Assembly: GCA_002427475.1 (NCBI GenBank)
Contig: DIRG01000082.1
Location: 3,286-11,082 of the forward strand
Source: Mageeibacillus sp. UBA5442
Lineage (GTDB): Bacteria > Bacillota > Clostridia > Saccharofermentanales > DTU023
DNA length: 7,797 nucleotides
Reading direction: 5' to 3'
The position numbers and the translations under genes are program-made. Below the pieces are notes generated by a model. That model searched no databases. It was not told the DNA's origin and was given only the letters and a program-made list of their open reading frames with translations. Below are positions 1 through 4,800 of this stretch, one piece after another; position 1 is the first letter of the stretch; every line of letters begins with the position of its first letter.

Positions 1-947
1 TTTACCGTAATCAACGACTGTACTATTTTATCAGTCAATTCTAACTGTTGTGTCCCTGTTAAGTATCTCGATGTTCTAATCAGTAACGTTCCATATATAT
101 AATGAGAACCCGAGCTAAAAATTGTGCCATCAAAACCACCAAGATATGTATTTCGTGTTTCTGCTTCTTCTTGTGTTTTATAAATTTCTACGGCTCCGCC
201 TCCATCAGTACCAACATCTATAATCCCCTCTTGCCCAGATTCTATGTACAATTCATCTCGATTAACTTGTGTGTCTGTAAAGTATATACAACCTATATAA
301 CCACCTTGTTTATTGAGCTGTCCATTTGGATCATTATTTTCAGAAACGGCTTCTATACCAGTAATAGTATCAACGAGTTGCAATCTTTCTATAACAAACT
401 CATCTGAAGAAGCAGTAATTTGTTTCATTCCTTGAACACTTTCTTGATATGCCAATAGAGCAACATCAAGATTTTCAATTTCAGTTGAATAATCTGGAAC
501 AGAAGGAATTTCAGGAATCGTAAAATTATCCAGTTCTTCAATCTTTAGATTCACATCTTCAATCAAAGATTGTAATTCCCTTTTTTTAGCATCTTGATCA
601 ACACTTAGCACCTCATATTCATCAATTTTTTCTGGAAGCGTTACTTTGCTCTGACTCGCTTTAGAGATTTTTTCTTTTAAAACGACCAAAGTATTTTCAT
701 CATAAGGAGTTTCATTTTTGTTTAGAATTTCCTGTCCATTATTAATACAAGCCTCCAATTTTTTATTTTCAGTCTGTATTTCATCAACAGTCATATTGTA
801 CGGAACAATCATCTCATTTATTTCTTTAACTTCATCGTTATATGTTTTGATTACAGTGTTCGCTTCTTCAAGTTGTTTGTTACTGCAACCAGATATCAAA
901 ATTAGAGATATCATTATGCCTAACATTGATATTCTTTTTTGCTTCAT
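1..947 (-). CDS. Lipoprotein with helical middle and conserved C-terminal domain (3' end beyond window)
   Basis: An open frame runs from the ATG at 947-945 to the left edge without a stop: 315 full codons, so the 3' end is missing. The N-terminus is a lipoprotein signal peptide: KQKR at 2-5, a hydrophobic core, then the lipobox I18-S19-G20-C21, so the mature protein should be lipidated at Cys21 and sit on the outer face of the membrane. Residues 25-145 are rich in Lys, Glu and Asn, low in Gly, and probably helical or coiled coil. From about 184 a compact domain follows, with DPNGQLNKQGGY (206-217), GTDGGG (246-251), FDG (272-274), SGSH (279-282) and RTS (291-293). I recognise this pattern from uncharacterised Gram-positive lipoproteins but know no biochemical role. 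AAAGGAG lies 6 bases before the ATG and decides the start. The gene is visibly more AT-rich than the adhesin gene. The C-terminal domain ends soon after this point in the homologues I recall, so only a few codons are probably missing. Confidence 0.88.
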   Translation of the reverse strand, partial: MKQKRISMLGIMISLILISGCSNKQLEEANTVIKTYNDEVKEINEMIVPYNMTVDEIQTENKKLEACINNGQEILNKNETPYDENTLVVLKEKISKASQSKVTLPEKIDEYEVLSVDQDAKKRELQSLIEDVNLKIEELDNFTIPEIPSVPDYSTEIENLDVALLAYQESVQGMKQITASSDEFVIERLQLVDTITGIEAVSENNDPNGQLNKQGGYIGCIYFTDTQVNRDELYIESGQEGIIDVGTDGGGAVEIYKTQEEAETRNTYLGGFDGTIFSSGSHYIYGTLLIRTSRYLTGTQQLELTDKIVQSLITV

Positions 948-953
948 ATTTTT

Positions 954-960
954 CTCCTTT
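954..960 (-). promoter_or_regulatory. Ribosome binding site of the lipoprotein gene
   Basis: On the minus strand AAAGGAG is followed by six bases (AAAAAT) and then the ATG. This is an ideal Shine-Dalgarno and spacing, and it fixes the lipoprotein start at 947. No convincing -35/-10 pair with 16-18 base spacing could be assigned in the AT-rich leader upstream (961-1095). Confidence 0.85.
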
Positions 961-1097
961 TATTTCTTATTTGCTTTCCTATTTTCTATTATTGTTTAAT
1001 TTTAGCACTAAATATTGGTCTAGACTGCCGATATTTTTTTCAAAGTGAAAAAGAACGTGCTCAATCTGAAGAAAAAAACATGGAAAAATATTTACAC

Positions 1098-1135
1098 AAA
1101 AAAAGACTCTAGTATTGAAACAATACTAGAGTCTT
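1098..1135 (-). terminator. Rho-independent terminator, minus strand
   Basis: Positions 1103-1117 and 1121-1135 form a perfect 15-bp stem around an AAA loop. The plus strand has seven A (1098-1104) before the stem, giving a U-run after the hairpin in a minus-strand transcript. The other side has only a weak TTGATTT, so the hairpin points leftward. The gene it would end is the truncated minus-strand fragment at 1294-1398 or whatever once lay there. It also insulates the lipoprotein gene from upstream transcription, so that gene should have its own promoter between about 961 and 1095. Confidence 0.85.
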
Positions 1136-1184
1136 GATTTGGCATCCTACAACAAAACGAATACAATCCACTCGGAAATATCGC

Positions 1185-1240
1185 TTGGGTGCATTTGGGT
1201 GCAAAGTCAGAGATTGGGTGCATGTGAACCCTTGGGTGCA
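1185..1240. repeat. Cluster of four exact TTGGGTGCA direct repeats
   Basis: The 9-mer TTGGGTGCA occurs at 1185-1193, 1195-1203, 1214-1222 and 1232-1240, all in the same orientation, with start-to-start spacings of 10, 19 and 18 bases. The third copy is part of a near-palindrome, GGGTGCA-TG-TGAACCC (1216-1231, one mismatch). No credible gene covers the cluster. The arrangement is what one expects of a multi-site protein binding region, such as recombinase arm sites, iterons or a repressor array. It lies between a terminator and gene debris, so arm sites left by an integrated element are my preferred reading, but this is inference. Confidence 0.75.
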
Positions 1241-1293
1241 TAATAACAATCAGCACTAAAAAAGATACCTACCTCTAGTGTTCAGGTAACTCT

Positions 1294-1398
1294 TCAAAAA
1301 TTGAACCACTTAACGCCCTTGTACTGCTCTGTTACGTCTTTACCATTCTGAAAAATCTTATCCGGACTACCACTATAGTTTCCTACTACAGGAGAACA
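1294..1398 (-). pseudogene. C-terminal fragment of an unidentified protein
   Basis: Reading leftward from just after an in-frame TGA at 1401-1399, a 34-codon open stretch ends at TGA 1296-1294. It has no start codon and no ribosome binding site. It begins CSPVVGNYSGSPDKIF and ends KGVKWFNF, which looks like real protein: balanced charge, a Gly/Ser/Pro turn and an aromatic end. The VVG...GSPDKIF part faintly resembles the end of hexapeptide-repeat acyltransferases (VVGGNPAKI), but that is weak and I do not assign a function. It lies 160 bases upstream of a terminator on the same strand, as a 3' gene end would. Its upstream part is replaced by the hydrolase remnant that reads the other way, so it looks truncated by deletion or recombination. 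It could also be a chance open frame. Confidence 0.35.
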
Positions 1399-1410
1399 TC
1401 AACGCTGCCC

Positions 1411-1674
1411 ATGCTTAATGAAATCAAAAGTATAGAGTCCAATGCTAAAAAATTAGCTGCCATCGATGACAGTGATGTGCCTCTCCTCTTTTTCGTTTCC
1501 AAGGGTGAGGTAACAGGCTTTGACAAAAATGAGTGGAGAACCTATGTCATTGACTATATCAGCAAGAAAGCAAACGGAGAATATCTACTCCTAGACTGCG
1601 CTCATTCCGTCCATAATATCGAGCCCGCACTAATTCATGCGGAAAGCATTAAGTTTATTGAAAGCCTTCGCTAG
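1411..1674 (+). pseudogene. C-terminal remnant of an alpha/beta hydrolase
   Basis: The 87-residue product matches the end of an alpha/beta hydrolase of the kind annotated as serine hydrolase or lipase-like in Bacillota. It has MLNEIKSIESNAKK as the last cap helix, then VPLLFFVSKGEVTGFDK (the strand and loop that usually carry the catalytic acid), a helix, and LLLDCAHSVHNIEP with the probable catalytic His65, followed by the final helix. The oxyanion region and the nucleophile elbow with its GxSxG serine are absent; about two thirds of a normal hydrolase is missing. No usable Shine-Dalgarno is present: AGGAG at 1389-1393 is 17 bases from the ATG. The plus-strand frame upstream contains a stop (1276-1278) and no further hydrolase-like sequence. 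The fragment cannot be an active hydrolase alone. Most likely it is a relic whose 5' part was deleted, though the surviving codons show no internal stop. A small functional peptide is unlikely but not excluded. Confidence 0.75.
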
Positions 1675-1878
1675 TAACGCTAGGCGTCGCGTGTGTAGCA
1701 CTCTGATCTCATGTTGACGTCTGTGCTCACAGAGACTCTAGTCAGCTACTTGGAAGTTATAGAGCCGGCGGCCAAGAAAAAACCCGGGTGACAGCGCACC
1801 CGGGTTTTGTTTTTTGCTAAAACTGAGCTAGATTCTGCTTCTTATCTTGCTAAACAGGCTCTACTTCAGCTTTACTAT
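1675..1878. other. Intergenic region between hydrolase remnant and adhesin gene
   Basis: No coding frame is supported here. The only clear element is the terminator at 1779-1808. A small inverted repeat, TCTGTG-CT-CACAGA, lies at 1720-1733. It is too short to assign a role. Confidence 0.7.
1779..1808. terminator. Bidirectional Rho-independent terminator
   Basis: A perfect 12-bp stem (1779-1790 with 1797-1808) contains the GC core CCCGGGTG/CACCCGGG and closes a 6-base loop, ACAGCG. The plus strand has an A-run (1777-1782) on the left and TTTTGTTTTTT (1805-1815) on the right, so both strands give a U-tract after the hairpin. Leftward it ends the giant surface-protein gene about 70 bases past its stop. 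Rightward it would end anything coming from the hydrolase side and stop antisense transcription into the adhesin gene. Confidence 0.93.
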
Positions 1879-4800
1879 CTAGGCCTCGCGGCTATGTCTT
1901 CTGCGACGCTGGATCAGTGTTAGCACGCCCAGTCCGAGCAGCACTGCGCCCAATGTTTGCACAGTTGAAATGTTCTCACCTGTAGCAGCCAAGGAGTCAG
2001 AGTAAGCATTGCTAAACAAGACAGCTCCGTCAGTCAGCCTGATGTCAGTACTGAATGTGCCGTCACCGTTGTCTTTTACTACAACCGTGACCCGATACTC
2101 TGTCTCATCGTAGATAAAGCCGGCTGCCTTGCCTTTGACTTCGCGCATGCTGTAATTGTACTCACCGGCAGCGCTGTACTCAATGGCACTAAAGACGATG
2201 CTACCGTCCGCAGCGTTGGTCACAGTTTCCAGAACCTGACCGTCTTCATCCAGCAGTTCAAACTCAAACTGCTCATCAACTAAGTCCATGCCCTTGAGTT
2301 CTTTTTCTGCCTCTAGAACTACTTCAATCGGAGCTACCGTGTATTTATTCGTAAAGGTAGCGGCATCAGTATAGGAGCCGCTTATGGCCAATTCTCCGTT
2401 ACCGGCATCAGCTATGCTCACTGTCAGAACAATCTCTTGCGTCGAGTATTCTACTCCACCAAGCTCACCCTTAACTTCAGTAATAATATAGTTGTAAGTC
2501 CGCCCTATGTCTGTTTCACTGAAGCTAATAGCGTCAAAGATAACCTTACCGTCAGCAGCGTTCGTTGCTGTCGATGAACTCACAGCTTCTTCGTCGCCAG
2601 CGAGAGGCATGGGGGCCCCGTCTACAGGTATCAGAGTAAACTCGAATTCAGCGGCGGCAAGATCCCTGCCGAGCAGGTCTTTCTTCACCTCCGGCACGAA
2701 AGTGCCAGCCGCTTCATAGCTGTTGTTGAACACTCTTTCTTCGGAGTATTCAGTAGTAATTTCCAGCTCGCCAACTAGCTCGCTGTCTTCGACTGTAACG
2801 ACTATTTCAACTTCTAGCTTGTCGTAGGTCATGCCGATTTCGCCGCCATTGCGCTCAACAATTTTGTAAGTATATACCTGCCCTGTGTCAACTTCGGTAT
2901 AGTTTATAGCTTCAAAGGTAACGCCACCGTCAGCTGCATTAAGAGCTGTCTGTTGGAGTAGCCAGGTTTCGCCATCCTCTGCCAGCAGGTAAAGGTCAAA
3001 ACTGAACTCATCTGCCAGGAGCTGGCGTCCGCCTGCAGTCAAGACCTTGCTGACTGTTGGCACCCAGGAGCCGTCGGCGTCGTATTGGTTATTGAAGGTT
3101 GTGTCAGCTTCCTCAGCATCTTCAGGGATCAGATAGCTGGTCTCGATGGCCAAGTCACCATCACCGTTGTCAGTGATAACTACTATCAGTGTTATTACGA
3201 GCGGATCATATGTAATGCTGCCCTCAGTGCCTGCTACTTCCGTAATGGTGTAGTAATAAGTACTGCCGATATCCTCTTGGGTATAGGTCAATTCAGCAAA
3301 CTCTACCTTGCCGTCCGCTGTATTTGTTGCTGAGAGTTCGCTTAAACTTTCACCACTGTCGCCGTCTTCGGGCATTGTAGCACCTTCCACCGGCGTCAGC
3401 TTAAAGTTGAACTCTTCGGCAAAGAGCTCGCGTCCGCTGAGTTCTTTCCCAACTTCTACGACATAGCTGCCACTGGCGACGTAAGTATTATTGAACTCCG
3501 TGTCGGCTTCAGCGTCTCCGCCTGTTTCGACCGTAGTCACTACATTCAGAACACCGTTGCCGGCATCCGTAATCTCAACTTTGAAGCGCACTGTCATGCC
3601 ATCATAGGTCATACCTATTTCGCTACCTGCTTCTTCTACAACTTCGTAGTAGTAAGTTTTGCCAATGTCTGCTTCGGTATAAGGAATGGTAGTGAATTCT
3701 ACTTTACCGTCTAGATCATTGCCGGCTTCAAGCTCTGTTAAACCAGACGGCATGGTGGCATCATCCACCGGTGTCAGTTTGAAGTTGAACTCGCTATTCG
3801 CCAAATCGCGTCCACCTGCGTCTAAGTGCTTGCTGACTTCAGGCGTCCACTCGCCACTGGCTTCGTATGTATTGTTAAACTCCGAGTCGGCTTCTTCGCC
3901 TTGCTCAGCTTGAACTGTTGGTACAATGCTTAAAGTACCATCACGATTATCCGCAATGTCGACTCTTATCGTCACTTTCATCTCATCGTAAGTCATGCCT
4001 GTTTCAGTACCAGCTACTTCAACAACGTCGTAGTAGTAGGTCTGACCGCTGTCAGCCTGGGTGTAGGGAATGCTCGCAAACACTACTTTGCCATTGGCAG
4101 CGTTCTTGGCGGATAGCTCCGTTAAGGCAGCACTCTCGCCTTGCGGCATGGGTGCGCCAGCGACTGGCGTTAATTTGAAATTAAATTCGTCGGCTGTAAG
4201 TACGCGGCCGCCTGCATCTAAGGCTTTGCTGACTTCAGGCGTCCAAGCACCGCTGGCAATGTAAGTATTATAAAACTCAGGCTGCTCAACTGCGGTTGAT
4301 TGGGAGTCGGTATAAGTGACATCAGCCACCAAGCCTTCTGCACCTTCACTCACTTCAACTGAAACATTGAACACGGCAGGATCGTAGGTCATGCCGCCCT
4401 GACTGCCAGCGAGTTCACGCACCGTATAAGTATATTTACCCGTATTGTTAAAAGTTTGTGCTGGGAAGCTGACTGCACCGTCGACATTATTTTGACTTGT
4501 AGCAACTCTCTGCTCGTCCTCATTAAACAAGCCGAAGCTGAATTGGTTATTTCTTAACTCTTGACCTGTCAGCATCTTGCCTGCCGTAAAGGATACGGAT
4601 ACGGGATTGTAGTCATTTACCAGTGTCAGCTCATTAGCTTCTGCACTGGCGTGTGAATGCGTAGCTGCATCCCAATTGCTATTCGTAATGATTACGGTAT
4701 AGGGGTTGAGTAATTCTTCCTCTTCATATTCGTAATCAGCAGGATCGGTATAGCCGATTAGGAAAAAGACGGGACTTGTCATTAACTGATATAAAGCAGG

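Noticed and set aside
102..407. Plus-strand open frame opposite the lipoprotein gene
   Set aside because: It is antisense to a well-supported lipoprotein gene, rich in Cys/Phe/Ile as expected of a shadow frame, and has no ribosome binding site.
718..999. Plus-strand open frame with hydrophobic product opposite the lipoprotein start
   Set aside because: It covers the lipoprotein start, signal peptide and ribosome binding site on the other strand. Its apolar look comes from reverse-reading Lys/Glu-rich codons.
1011..1035. Imperfect inverted repeat AATATTGG...CCGATATT followed by a T-run
   Set aside because: The stem is short and AT-rich with a G-T pair, and no plus-strand gene would use it as a terminator. 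It could be an operator for the lipoprotein gene, but nothing else supports that.
1185..1240. CRISPR array
   Set aside because: The repeats are only 9 bases and spacers are 1-10 bases, far too short for CRISPR, and no cas gene is present.
1092..1241. 49-codon minus-strand frame starting MHPRVHMHP
   Set aside because: It is generated by the TTGGGTGCA repeats and runs through the terminator hairpin. It has no ribosome binding site and no protein-like pattern.
1392..1418. Frameshifted upstream continuation of the hydrolase (ENINAAHA in the third plus frame)
   Set aside because: Only a few residues look plausible, and the rest of that frame upstream does not resemble a hydrolase, so a frameshift cannot be claimed.
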